From Nemopilema nomurai (Eukaryota > Cnidaria > Scyphozoa > Rhizostomeae > Rhizostomatidae): a stretch of DNA of 64,000 nucleotides. The DNA lies in NCBI GenBank assembly GCA_003864495.1, contig ML133458.1, positions 930,001 through 994,000 on the forward strand. The letters are read 5' to 3'. This document shows positions 14,401 through 26,695 of the stretch, piece after piece. The notes below the pieces were generated by a model. It did not search any database. It had not been told where the DNA came from and saw only the letters and a list, made by a program, of their open reading frames with translations. A program made the position numbers and the translations under genes. How positions within the stretch are numbered: position 1 is the first letter of the stretch; each line of letters starts with the position of its first letter.

Positions 14401-16430
14401 GCCTCTGGGGGCTGTATAACAAAACGAGGAAGTAATTTTATTGAAAAAATGCTTTGCATCCAACACAACTTTGAATAAACACTTTTAGGATAAAACATAA
14501 TCTCCCGAAAGGTACTTGAAGATTCGTAGTCCCATATTAGCCATTTGCCAATACGAACTGCAAGGGGTCAAAGGCTCGATGATGTAGTCGTTGTTGTCGT
14601 TGTTGCTAATGTACTCCAATGTTTTCCTGTGCTTCGTCCCCTGCGCACGATGCTCCCTCGCACTATCTGACTGCTCTCCTTGTTTGTCGATCATCGGGGT
14701 GCGTATATTTATTTACTGTTGGGTCCAGGATGACATGCAGTTCGATCTTTGACGTCAGAAAGCAGCGGGTTGTTTGTTTCTTATTCTACATTTGATCGAA
14801 AACACCTTGTGGCTAGTTGATCGTCGCTTCAATGCAGGAAACCTTGTTACCTTAGCGCATTGCATCTTCATGGGCGATCGATGCTGAACAAGCGTATTAC
14901 TACAACAACGATGGTCAATTAGAATTCAAGTCTTTTTCGATGCTTTGGTGTTGATGTAAATTTGTGCGCTGCTAACTGCAAAGTATGGCGCCCAGAGTAA
15001 GTCATTAGCCTGCTCCGAGACAATGGGTTACCAGACCTCCTTTGCAGCCCTTAGGCCTCCCATCGCCTACCAATAGGTAATGCCATTCAATTGACTGCAT
15101 TTGACCCCGTGACAAGCATCACTGACTATGCAGTCACAGTGCACCGAACATCATTTGGAACTGTACCAATGAAACGCTAATTGTGCCACCAGGATTCGGG
15201 GCGTTTATCGCCTGTAATTTGATTATCTTGTAAGTAATATCACCTTCTAATGGCGGGTCTTGCTTCATAACGACTTTCAGATCTAATAAATTTGGCTGGT
15301 TCTATTCGATCAAAAAGAATTCTGTATGCTTACGAGGCTCAATTTACGTCCAAATGCTAAAAATAGCCATCTGGGCATGTGTTGTAGCCAAAAGACACCG
15401 TCAAGTTCATAATTTTCAAGACTCAACATCGTGCGCTCGCTTGCATTATCGACGGTGAGTTTCACTTTTAAAATGCACTCAAGTTTCGTTTTTCCTCTCG
15501 CCACAATTATAACCACAACTTTTCTTCGTAACGCCGTACTTTGGCGACTGGAGCTTTCTCTTATCGTGGACCAGGTTTTCAAGTTGTAAAGAGACATTGA
15601 CAACATTACGATCCATTTGACAACATTTGACAACTCCAGTTCTTCGATAAGGTCTAGTTGAATTTGCTTTTTAATCAAACGGAAACTGCAGAATTGAATT
15701 CATTAATTTCAATGATTAAATCAAGCACTAAGACAGACAGAAGATTTTGTTTTTTACCCCATTTTGCAATTTCGCTCACACCAATAGTCTTGAGCAGTTA
15801 TGCGACTTCACGACTTCGTAATGAACAGCCTTAGTTCCTGTCCCGCATTTAATGTACAAAGCATGAGTGAGATTAAGAGTGACTAAAACATCATAAGAAA
15901 AACAGTACCTCATCATAAGAAACAACATCATAACTGTAGTCTTAAACCGATTTTCAGGGCGTGTTGTTGTGTTTCATCGGGCTTAAAATCAATTCGTCGA
16001 TTGGCTGTTAAGAGATCCGATTCTGCACGCTTTGAAATCTCTCACAAGACCAGCTACTTCCCATTACGATCATGATTGTCCCTTCAAAACTGCAATGGCA
16101 TCCACGAGTGGTAGCCAATTGCTGCCAACTTCTTAACATATTACTAGTTCGTGTACGAATCATTTCATACCAGGTCACAATTTGCGAATATGAGCCTGCT
16201 GGTTGCTATTCCTAAATCGGAAAATATTTGTATCTGATTTAAACAAGCGGGTTTTTAGTATAAGTGGGATGCATGAGTCTGCAAGAATGGATGTGGTTAA
16301 GAAGAATGCAATAGACAAATGCATAAGATACGAGTGCGTAAAAGATACGCACGTCGAAACAGTGCTCCGCTAATCTTAAAATTGTCTGCAAAAGAGCTCA
16401 CAACAACGACAACTAGACGTTCGCGTGCTC
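8500..16430. other. Anonymous DNA
   Basis: Holds poly(C)/(AC)n at 9383 and open frames of chance length (9467-9829 +, 13511-13885 +, 15310-15678 -). ATGGCGCCCAGA/GTAAGT near 14986-15003 looks like a start codon beside a donor but is unsupported. Confidence 0.55.
9383..9421. repeat. Poly(C) run followed by (AC)n
   Basis: Sixteen C (9383-9398) followed by an imperfect AC dinucleotide tract. Confidence 0.95.
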
Positions 16431-16500
16431 AGCCAATCAGAGGCTTGAATCCAAATCCCGCCGGCCATTTTGAATATTCCCTAGTCTATAAAAACCCTCG
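16431..16500 (+). promoter_or_regulatory. CCAAT and TATA-box core promoter
   Basis: A CCAAT element (AGCCAATCAG, CCAAT at 16433-16437) is followed about 50 bases downstream by a strong TATA box (CTATAAAAACC, 16487-16494), the classic spacing of a metazoan pol II promoter. Transcription would start near 16515-16525. Close by lies CCAG/GTAACT (GT at 16512), a possible donor. No coding exon that I can recognise follows, so the transcript is unknown. Confidence 0.4.
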
Positions 16501-16519
16501 TTTACATTCCAGGTAACTT

Positions 16520-18890
16520 CATTTTCTGATAGTGGATATTCTCCACTTAATATGTTCCCGAATTTTGGTTTTCCAGCTAATTAACACTACGAAAAATTTC
16601 TTCTTGAAGTTTCAACTAATCGTCCGAGTTATCTACAATACCCCGGCCTCTGAATGCATCCTATTCCCTATTTATCAATTGCAGTTGTTTTTCTCAAATG
16701 AATCATCGTCGACAACATCCATGCCTTTTTGAGCGTCCTTGTAAATAACGACATTTCGAAGCGTCCGATGTTTTTCTTAATGCTTCCTCGCCAGTTGTAC
16801 GATTTCTTTTAAATAGGTGCATAGCCCACCCTTATTTAAGTAATGCCCGCGTATGATAGTCTTTCTATACATCTTTTGGCAGCTATGCTTTATAGTAGGC
16901 TTTTAAAGTCGTTGGAAAACAAACGGTCGATAGGGTATTTGTGCAGTCCTTGTTATTGTTTTTGGGAGGCCTTTCCTTCCCAATTCCTTCTATTTTCATA
17001 ATATTAGCCCATGATCTTTTGCGTTCTTCGTGCCTCCTTTTAAAAAAGTATCTATGTTTGTTTCAACTCGTACTTCTAAATACGACCGTTATAATTCGAT
17101 AAAACAGGTTTGGTTTGTTTTCGAAACATGGCCCTCTCGTCTTTGCACCCACTCGCTACAAAACAAACAGTGTTGACTAGTGTCAATGCATTTGCAGGTG
17201 AAACAGTGATACGATGTTACACACGCCATTTGTTGTCGCACCCATGTAAACAGATACGTCTAAACAGATACGTTTAATGGTGAATGAGCCTTGAATAACG
17301 CTTGTTGCATTCTTCAACACGGCGCTCATCAAAGCCTTCTCTAGAGAAGGAGCCACCCAGAGCGTAAGAATACTGTCTAGGCACATATGAGGTCACATCC
17401 TACCAGAACGAGGCTCCCCTACCTCGCGTTTTTACTTTGTTAACATTTTTCCCATTACCTCGTATATACTTTATCCGTTTAAAACCATTATTTGATCAGT
17501 GTGGGAATTGTTTATCAATTGGAGCCTTATTAAAATGTATCTTCCTCTTTGAGGAGGCAAGTTCTAGTTTCATTCCCACGGCAGTTTTATTGCGCTTTTA
17601 GGAACATGTTCCGGTCCGCTTTTTTCCATTCTCTAATGCACTGTGTGGTTGGCTGTTGTTCGGAATTTGCCCCGCCTCTTTTTCTGCTCCTTTTTAACAA
17701 ACCGGATTGCCATTCTCTAATCTCACAGTTCTCGCCATTTTCCTTGAAGTTTTTTCATGCCCGCATCATTTCCTTGACTGTCCAAGAATTCCATTCTTCC
17801 TGTGCTTTCATAATATTGTCTGTTATGCTAGTGCTACCTTTTACGAGATAATGGCGTATCACCAACTTGCCACCGTGCCTTAGAAAGGAGGGAGCACCAC
17901 GCTTGATAGTGAAGTCAACAGCCTTAGTCGACTGTCATCTCTAATGCTTGGTCTCTAATAGCCTGGTAAACGGGTATGACGTGCTTGAGTGAAAGAAATT
18001 GGTAGGTGTGAAAGTACCACATAGATGGATAGTTTTGGGGATGTCGGGAACCATTGAACGATGGGTACACGAGTGGGATGGGGACAAAGCCATAATTCGG
18101 CAGCTTTTGCCGTAAGCTCTCTAATCGATTGTATCAATCAATTCTTAATGCCAAGAACCATGGAGCCCTTACACTGCTGCCCTATTCCCAGTCATTTTAG
18201 ATTTTGTCATGTCTTTAGTTGGGTGCTATCATGGTGCTGCCAAATTAGACCGTTGGAAGTAACCGTTTTATAAAGATGCACAATCCTTTCTTCTCATTGC
18301 CTTTGAACATGCTTGTCGGTTTTTGCATCAATACCAGAATCACTTACTCAATCGCCATTGTCACGTGTTGACGTCATCACACTCTAGTTACTCTAAAGAC
18401 TTGTTTGCTTGGCTTTTCCTGTAAGCTTCTTCCTCCAGATTGTCGTTCTCTTTAGAGAGACGAATAGCTCCTGGTTGTTTCCTCTCCAATGCGAACTTTA
18501 AATCCAGGTCTTTGAATCGAAGCCAAACTTGTTACATTACAGTGCGACATAATGCTGGTTCAATCCCCGTTTCCTTCTGGATTCTAAAGTTCTTCCGTTG
18601 TATCCGTTATCTTTTGCTACGATGATGTCGCTGTGACCCTCGTACGTTGGTGACGAACGCTTTTCATTGGGATGTAGCAGAGTGAGAGGGGGTATCACAC
18701 ATTAACCTTTATCCATAAAGAGGTTAAGATGATGGTGGAGAAAGGGTGAATGGCATGCTCACATTATACCACTGCTCTAAGGAGATTTAACTGAGTCTGT
18801 TTCAATCATAGGCCCACAGCTCTCTATAGCTCCCCCTCTCTATCTCTCTCTCGTCTCTCTCTCATCTCTCTCTCTCTCGTCTCTCTCTCA

Positions 18891-18965
<75 letters not shown>

Positions 18966-19050
18966 CTTGTGAGACCACAAAGTCTTGATGTTGACTAAAA
19001 AGCCAGCCTTTGCAAGAAGCTGTCGACTCAGTTTTGTTGTGTTTTGGCCT
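16520..19050. other. Anonymous DNA
   Basis: Downstream of the promoter candidate. No coding exon recognised; ends in the CT microsatellite. Confidence 0.5.
18835..18962. repeat. (CT)n microsatellite
   Basis: Imperfect CT repeats from about 18835, becoming uninterrupted CT from 18893 to 18962. Polypyrimidine/polypurine mirror sequence of this kind can form triplex DNA. Frames through it give artefactual Arg-Glu repeats. Confidence 0.97.
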
Positions 19051-19052
19051 GC

Positions 19053-19341
19053 GATGAACTTCGTTCGGGAACGAGAAGTGTTCTTCCTACTTTGCGCTAT
19101 AATAACGCAATTGCCGGCTTTGTTGATGAGGCCACAATCAGACCATGATAATGGCACACTTGAAAACATATTGGGTAAAGGAAGCCTGGCAAATGCGAGG
19201 AAGAAATTCTTTTTAGAAACGTATGATGTAGATGATAATTCGCACTTTGTTGCATGGGCCACCCATAATTCATTTACCTACCTTACTGATTCCCTGCATG
19301 TTGTAGTAATGACGTATGTTATGTATGGAACACAGGGGTAA
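19053..19341 (+). CDS. Unrecognised open frame with signal-peptide-like N-terminus
   Basis: From ATG 19053 the frame encodes about 95 residues. MNFVREREVFFLLCAIITQL looks like a signal peptide (charged start, then FFLLCAIITQLPALL), followed by a polar, charged segment with no cysteines. A possible donor (GAC/GTATGT, GT at 19312) lies near its end, so it could be a first coding exon. It is about 7 kb upstream of FGF on the same strand, but its phase at that donor does not fit the FGF exon at 26533. No domain was recognised. Confidence 0.18.
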
Positions 19342-19344
19342 AAG

Positions 19345-22300
19345 GATTAATTAGAATAAGCAAGCATGCGAGCACGTTAGATGCACATTAGAATTACAGA
19401 TTTTGTTGCTATTCAAAGAAAATATTTTCTATCCATAATACTACGGCTCACAGAGTTTATACATGTAAGCTTCTGCAATGAATGATATAACCTGACAATG
19501 AAATAAGATTTTGGTGGCAGGGTGATTTTTTCCAGTAGCTCGGAAATAGAATTCTGATTCTAAGCGTGTCCTAGATAGGCTCTAGGCAAGCACAGACCCT
19601 AGACTTTGTTTCAGATCAATGTCATACGACCGTTCTCTTTTCGTCTTTTTCTGTTTCCATGGGACAGAAGTACCTATTGCATATTGATCAGGGCCTGACT
19701 TAGCTGCCTATCCGGAGATACCCCACCCGGGGTCATTGTCTCTTTGTTTCCAACCCACTGGATACCTTGCCTTAAATGAAAATTGCCAAAAGAGCCTTTT
19801 GCCAAAAGGACTATTGATTGTCACGGAATCCCGCGACATGTTTATCCTTTGTTCATGCATCCACGCACATGTAGAATGCAATTGCCGTGACCACTGGAAG
19901 GCAGGATTCGCTGCTGGATGAGTTTCTGTGGTACCTCGTTGATCTACCTGGCTGTCCGCCCTGCGCTGGTTTGCAATAACCACCACAATGACTTGCGCTG
20001 TTGCCGGGTTCTTTGCCTGAGATTATGTGATCTACTTGTCACACAGAGGGAGTTTTTCACCGATCACGGATGTAAGCGTGTCCGGATTGCTTAAATAAAT
20101 CAAGATTTCCAGTATTTGCATTCACTAGAGCTTGCATTTCCCTGTCAGGTCAACATTCCAACAATCGATAAAAGGATTGATTATTGTTATCAATAAGCCC
20201 ATAAACGAGGCTATGCATGACGTCATATTCAACGTGGGAAAGCTCTTGGCGATTTGTTACTGCGGAGGTTTCTAATATTCAATCCTTCAATTGTGTCGGT
20301 GATTTTGAAAAGGGCATTTGCCTAACATACCGACTCACAAGATGTTTCAATGGAAATTGAGCGTAGATGTGACTTTCTCGCGCCTTGACAGCAATTCTTT
20401 TATTTGTAGACCTGTATGGCTTGGATAGAAACCAATTGCTTGTCCCAATATAAGAAAGAATTGACAGTTATGATAGTTAAGGTTACTGCCTGGTTTAGGA
20501 GTGGCCCAGCCCCCAAAGTCCCCCAAGACGCCTCTTGTCACTATCTTCCCTAAAATAACGCTGCTCATTGAGATCCAATTTATAGGTCTTTTTTATTCTA
20601 AATTACTGCTTCCGATTTTGCCCGGAGGCTAAATTTTCTGAGCAGGAAATGCAACACTTTTTCCTGCTGGAGTACCAAAGAAATTTTTCAGTGGGCTATT
20701 ATAACGCCTCCGATCTTTATAAATAATGCCAAAAGATTTTCTGTGCATGAGTCTAAAGTAGGCGTTGGTAATGTCGTCTTGTAGTGGTAATAATTTTGCT
20801 CTGCCCCTCTCTAATTATCCGTTAATTACCAGTATGTAGCTTGCGTAAGCCCTTGGACCCGTTCTCCCTACTGTCATCGTTCAACCTTCACAATTATATT
20901 GGAAATTTCAGTAGGCCTCTCGCCGTTCGGTGACGCACACTCTGGGGTGTTTTTGTTTTTATTTGTGGTAGTGATGTAATGCTTCTGATTTCTAAGCAGA
21001 TCAGCTCGAGGAATTCGTTGCTGATCTAGGTTTAAGCCCGTAGTTGTTTTTCTCGAAATGGCGGGAAGTAACGTCGTGTGGGCATTTTACGTAAGAAATT
21101 GCTTCTCAGCGTGCCTTTTTGTACTGGCCGCGAGCTGCTCGGAAGACGTAATGAAAGATTCCATCCGTTGTGTGGCCCCCCTCATAGACGTCGCAACATG
21201 ACAATTTTATGACGACACTTCGGGCTGGGCTGTCGGATTTCTCCGTTTGCATGAAATAGAGTAACCGACCGGATGAGCATTAAATGCCTTCTTTCAAGAG
21301 GAGATGGTTCTTTCGACGAGTTCACGGGGAACATTGTTATTGTTTATCCAACCTCGTGGGACCTTCTTCCTTTTTTCACTAAAACCAGAATGCATTTTAA
21401 AGACAACAGCCAAACGGGGGAAAGATTGAATTAATAGTTGCAATTCAAGAATTTGTTTACCTCTGCACGTAACGTAGAATGGAGGCAAATCCATAATGGG
21501 GAGCAACTGAAATTACTGACGTCTTCTCGAAGTACACTTCTTAAAGCAGGTGTCCCCATGGGCTATTTTCGATATTCGCCTGGGATTTTGTGTCCTCGGG
21601 AGTTGTCGCTTGGGCCAGCTCAAGAAAGCTGAAAAAGAACGTTGGAGATTTGGAAGAGTGAAAAGGCCCACGTACTTTCTGCGACTTCACCCCTGAACTT
21701 TCACCTCTATACCCCTGAGCTTCTTTCGTTGAAAAGCCTGCCAATCACAGCTCAATGCACCGCAGTTCCTAGTGTCTGCATGCTTTCTAGTATCAAGCGC
21801 CTTACAAGGGGTAGAGCTGTTTGCTTTGAAACATCGCTACATTACCGTGCCAAAACATTATTGAGAAAGAAACCAAGAGTCTATGTTATTCGGTTTTCTG
21901 CGAAGCAAGTCTTGCAACAACTCCCACCTGCAACATTGCTCCAGTTCCCATAAATCCAGCAGCGTCAAGCTCAATGACAGGTTATTGCCTTTGACAGGTT
22001 CTTTTGAAACTTAAACTCAAGAGACAGGGTCTACAGCCATTTGGAATATTATTTAGACTGCCTTAATTGCCACTTAGCACCTTATTAACACGGTTCTTGT
22101 TCTCTGCTCTGACTAACCCCTCCCTTTCTTGAGCCTAATTGCCTTACCTAGAAGCCTGATTCAGAATTTTCTCATTAAAATTAGCCACGTCCTTGCTTAG
22201 TCAGTTGACTACATTTCCCACTTGTGATGTCAGCAGTTAAGAATTGCGCTACAATTATGAGAATGATGATGGGATCAGCCCTAGTAGGAATCATTTCGCG

Positions 22301-24290
22301 TTTTCGTGAGCACGGGGAATATGTTACTCCTGTGTCGGAGTTTCTGTGAAAGCAACTTGCAAGCTACCTTATAAACATAACCATCCAGCATTTTATGTTG
22401 GAGAAACTTTGGAACTTGACTGGTATGACTTTTTCTGTGGATCGAATTATGCTCCTAATACATCTGTTAAAAAGTTATTGTTATTATTGTAAGCAGATTT
22501 GCTGTGCCCAAAAAAGCTGTCATCGTGTATTTTGGGATTCATCTATGAATTCTGGTCTCATTTATCGCGATTGCATTGCTGAAGTTTAGATAAAAGAGTA
22601 TCACGCAGGGGTCGCTGTATGACAGAGTTTCATTTCGTCACGGAGAGGATTTCGTAAAGATAGTAACAAGCACGTCAAGGGGCCCGCGTTGTTGCATTCT
22701 ATTAAATGGCAACCAATACGACTTCGCGTTGAAGTTTCATTACTGTCCTTCCGGATCATTCTTTACATAGAAAGAGATGAAATGGAAGGGGTGGGCTGCA
22801 ACAGGGGCGGGGTTGAAATATGGGGCATTAGACACTGATATATGGACAAAGCCAAGAAGTAGATTTTAGAAATTCGCGTTTGAAAGTGGGTTTCTGTCCA
22901 GTGAAGCATTAACTGTGGGCTTACTGGACCCAGGGGCCCCTTAAGGTTTTTAATTCTAGGGGGACCCAAGCAAAATTTTGTTACACCTAAACAATGTGTT
23001 GTTGGCGAATAAAGTAGCATGACACGAACTACTTTGGCAGATTTTAGGGAGACCCATTAACTATGGACCCAGGGCTCTGGTGGTCGTAAATGCGACCCTG
23101 TCTCTGTCCCCCTTCTCTCTTAACTGCTTTTTTTTTAACGTTGATTTTTTTTTTACTATTTTTGTTTGAAGTAATTTTTTCTTTGTTACGCTCATGAATT
23201 ATTTTTTTGTTGAGATTTGCATATAGTTACTCAATTTAAAATTAAACTCTTTTCATTTGCTTAGTCCACAAATACCCCCGAATGGTCATTTTGTTAAGAA
23301 GTTGCCTAAAACATTCCTTGAATTATTCAAACGCTTGAGGCACTTGGTTCTTTACTTAGGTCAATGCTAAAAACTCTATTTTCTGAAATGACCAACAAAG
23401 TTCAATTTGTCAATGAACCGTGTAGATTTTTTTCATAGAATCCTAAATAAAATGGATATGGATAATACGTAGAATTCGTTCCCTTTCACTGAGAGTGGGG
23501 TCTCAAAGCCCCTGGAACCTGACGAAATTTTCTCTAGGCTGATCATTTGGCCCGTGGTTTACAAGTTACTGTTTGCTCTAATTTATTGGTTATTCATGGA
23601 TTTATTCCACCCATACCTTGATTAAAGTCTTAAACCGCGCAACAAAAAGTAATTTCTTTTACAAAGCTCAACATCCTTTCACTAAATCCTTTTCAAATGA
23701 CCGATCTGTGAATAAGTCCTAAATCAATTGTCAATTACCTTCTTAAAAACTGATTTGAACATATTTTCACATGCGATTTACATGATTATGCCATTTGAAA
23801 TCGCCTTTTCATAACAGGATCTCGGGTACCGAAGTCGGTAATGCACGCGGAAAGCGTCCCCGGATCGGTTTGAAGTCCTCAGGAAGTATTTGTTCGCAAA
23901 ATTGTTCATCTTCAGGTGATAATAGGTTTTGCCTCTGTGACTAACAAAATATTTTCTTTCCTCAAATTGACAGCTCATTACTGTTTCTCAAAGGTGTGAA
24001 GAGGCTCATCTTTGACGGCATTCTGTGCGGTCAGTTAAGTAACTAGAATTCAATCTAGCCCGCGTTGAAAACATTCAAGTCGGTCTTTGGTTTTGGGCGA
24101 CTCGCAATCGCCTTTGTTTGCTGGATGTATATTTCCTGCTCTGAGTAGCTCAGTTAGGAAAAGCTCGATTACACGCAGGATCGGTGGCTGTTCTTACTGA
24201 GAGGGCCAAATGAAAGATTTATTTTACTGATAATTATTCCTGCCAATAAACGATTGTCCGGTAATCGTTTTATACCGTGAGAAAATTGGC
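19345..24290. other. Anonymous DNA
   Basis: No gene or repeat supported. T-rich runs around 23120-23220. Confidence 0.55.
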
Positions 24291-24632
24291 TTAGAGTCGA
24301 TCAGCAGGGGTTAGGAGTACGGGACAGCGAGAGCACCGCTCCAGTTACTCATTTGAGATCATCGGCGGCAGTCGTTATTTTGGGTCACGGACCGGCACTT
24401 AGGAGAGCATTCCTCCACTTGATGAGGACGTTGTTTGATTACCCATCGCTGTTCCTGTTTGCAGTTTCTAACTGGTTCATGGTTCACAGACATTAATATT
24501 GATTGCAGATCGAAGCAAAGATTTGAGCAACGGAGCTTGGACGCGTTTGGGGTACATAACTGGTCTGGATGATGAGATCACAGGCTGTCTTTAACTTTGC
24601 TTGTTGGCAAGTTATTCTGGTAGTTTTTTTAA
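24290..24632 (+). other. Possible 5' non-coding exon region of the FGF gene
   Basis: A stretch of raised GC (about 24290-24560) ends at a consensus donor (TTTAAG/GTGAGC, GT at 24633) about 1.8 kb upstream of the FGF start codon. No coding frame is evident. Together with the 34-base candidate exon at 25143-25176 it could be spliced FGF 5' UTR. This rests on splice-site shape and position only. Confidence 0.2.
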
Positions 24633-25142
24633 GGTGAGCAATGTTTAAGACATTTACCATCTATATCCATCAAGGCTAATTCGTTGGTCTGTCTGTCGCA
24701 ATTGATTTCGAATCGGTTACAGTGAAACGTACCGCTTGACGTCTGAACAATACATGATACAGTGTGTCTTGGAAATTATGACATTTGCTCAAGTGCTGGT
24801 AACGATTGATACTCTAGCGATCTCGGCTTAGTGAAACTGCGGCACGTCTGGCTTGGTATCATGTTTACTCGTGAAATACTTCTCCCGTTTATGTCAATAT
24901 CACGAAGCTACAGCGAGGCCCGGCTGGTCTTAACAAGGTCCTTTTTGCCCGTCCACCCTGATAAAGAGTCGAGGGTATAATTCAAATAAAGATATTAACG
25001 GATTAGCCGGGGTATGCAATATATCAACAAGGGTTTTTCTCTAGTCGTTTTAATTTACCTGCATAGACGATATTGGAATCTTGAATATGAATCCTTGAAC
25101 ACGATCTCAGATAGAATTTAGCTTTGTCCTCTTTTATTTCAG

Positions 25143-25176
25143 ATTTATACATATTCATGGGTCAGCACTCAATTTG
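25143..25176 (+). other. Candidate 34-bp micro-exon (5' UTR?) upstream of FGF
   Basis: A strong acceptor (CCTCTTTTATTTCAG) is followed after only 34 bases by a perfect donor (TTTG/GTAAGT). It holds an ATG, but the frame it opens leaves in phase 2 and would not join the phase-0 site at 26533. If used, it is more likely untranslated. Confidence 0.2.
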
Positions 25177-26472
25177 GTAAGTATTTTCGTGCCACCATAT
25201 GTCGTGATATCGTCTGGTCTTTTGTGTAGACAGCGCTTGTCAAACATCCAGGTTCCTTTTATTTTGACCCAGCCGTTTGTGTGAATCTATAGCGCGATTT
25301 CTTCATCGGTGCACAGAACTTGGTGTAATAACCTTTTCTCTAGTAATGGGTTTATGATTTGAAGATGTCTAAGTGTCATCTTTTGAAAACTAGCTTGAAT
25401 GTGACAGTTGTCATCGCCAGGATTAACAATTTTGAAATGTTTTCGCGTACTTAACAGATTGCTATGAGCCATATTTTTCACAGACCCATACTGGAGGTTT
25501 TAGAACAGTATTTTACTGTAACAATTTTCCCAATTAATAGTCCTTGCTGCTATAAAATCCTTCGTAATTTGAAAGCTCTAAAATGTTTACATGGGGTTTT
25601 CTTTCATTTAACCGTCTATTACGAAAAAACCAATTTTCTAGAAATGGGACAAAAGAGTTTTGACGCGGGTCACAGCTGTTCTGATGAATTGTCAGCCTCG
25701 TCTATATTAGCATTACTATATCTACTTCTTTGAGCAAGGATAGTGTTCACCAAAGAAATTATCTACATGGTTTTAGCCTTGAAGAGTTAGCTAGAATTTC
25801 TGAATCATTTTTCCACCATAAACCTGTTTGTATCACTTAGTGAGTTCTGAAACCTACCCTGATGGAAAACAGATGTATTTGGAAACAAAGTTATATATAC
25901 CATAGGCCGAGGGACAAATTAACTAATGGTGTCTCTACTTTCTGTTAAAGAGAGGTGCTGACAATCTTTCGCTTTTTCTTCATCAAATGAATCAATCTTT
26001 TTAACATAGCCGAAAAATAATTGTTATTTCCTTAAGGACTAAGTAGACCACATATTTGAACTGTGACATAAAAAATATTTGCCTAGTGCATTGAAGGCAC
26101 GGCAAATCCGTAAAGGATACAGGAGTTGTTAGGGTAATTCTTGCCCATTTTCTTGGTGACGAGAGTAACGCTTATTGTGCCAAAGACACACCATGAATGT
26201 GAGATTCTTCTATGATGTTATTGTACTTACAAACAATCAAACTAAATTTCCAGTGATCTAAATGTATTTTGGGATTTAGCAACAATGGAATACTATGCCA
26301 TCTTTTGTGTGCCCACGATGAAAGACCGTATCACTAGCTAAACACTTCAGCAGAGGGGCTAGCATTCCGTGCCAGAGCAAGCAGGCTTTAGTCGAATACC
26401 TCTATCCACCTGGGACCAGTCGCTGATTGGTGTTGTGAAAGAGAGCAGCCTGTTCCAGTCGAACTTCCCGCC

Positions 26473-26695
26473 ATGGTATGGCTCTGTGACCAAGTATTTA
26501 TCCTGACGTTGTGTTTTACGGTTTCTTTCCAGTACGGCCCATTTCGAGATCATTATGAGGCGGAGAGGAAGAAAACGGACGAGAAGAGTGTCCCCTTCGA
26601 AAGAGTGACACAGCTGTATTCTAAATCAAGTAGAGCCCATGTACAAATTATTGGTCGCCGTGTAGACGCTCTGGGGGAAGATGGCTCTCCGTATG
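26473..26695 (+). CDS. FGF8-like: FGF8/17/18-like fibroblast growth factor, coding exon 1 (signal peptide and first core strands)
   Basis: First coding exon of a secreted FGF ligand; residues 1-74 plus one base of codon 75. The ATG sits in an excellent Kozak context (CCCGCCATGG). Residues 1-20 look like a signal peptide, with hydrophobic stretch VFILTLCFTV. A charged linker (about 21-44) leads into the FGF core at QLYSKSSRAHVQIIGRRV (47-64) and GEDGSPY (68-74). This matches FGF8/17/18 proteins, which read QLYSRTSGKH...GRR...GEDGD at the same place. The exon ends in a consensus donor (G/GTGAG) in phase 1, the usual phase at this FGF intron. FGFs bind receptor tyrosine kinases with heparan sulfate and signal through Ras/MAPK. 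One ambiguity: a pyrimidine-rich stretch ending in AG at 26531-26532 could be an acceptor, in which case the first 20 codons would be intronic and a signal peptide would come from an upstream exon. The Kozak match and signal-like residues favour the ATG. Confidence 0.86.

Noticed and set aside
18553..18575. GGTTCAATCC, T-loop-like sequence
   Set aside because: Flanking bases do not form the T stem and no acceptor stem is visible.
18888..19262. 124-codon minus ORF with Arg-Glu repeats
   Set aside because: Its C-terminal part is translation of the CT microsatellite.
24138..24200. tRNA-like A-box (GTAGCTCAGTTAGG), possible SINE
   Set aside because: No matching D-stem partner and no B-box GGTTCGANTCC at the right distance. 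Too weak to call a tRNA or tRNA-derived element.
26359..26553. Minus-strand ORF opposite FGF exon 1
   Set aside because: Shadow of the real exon on the other strand.
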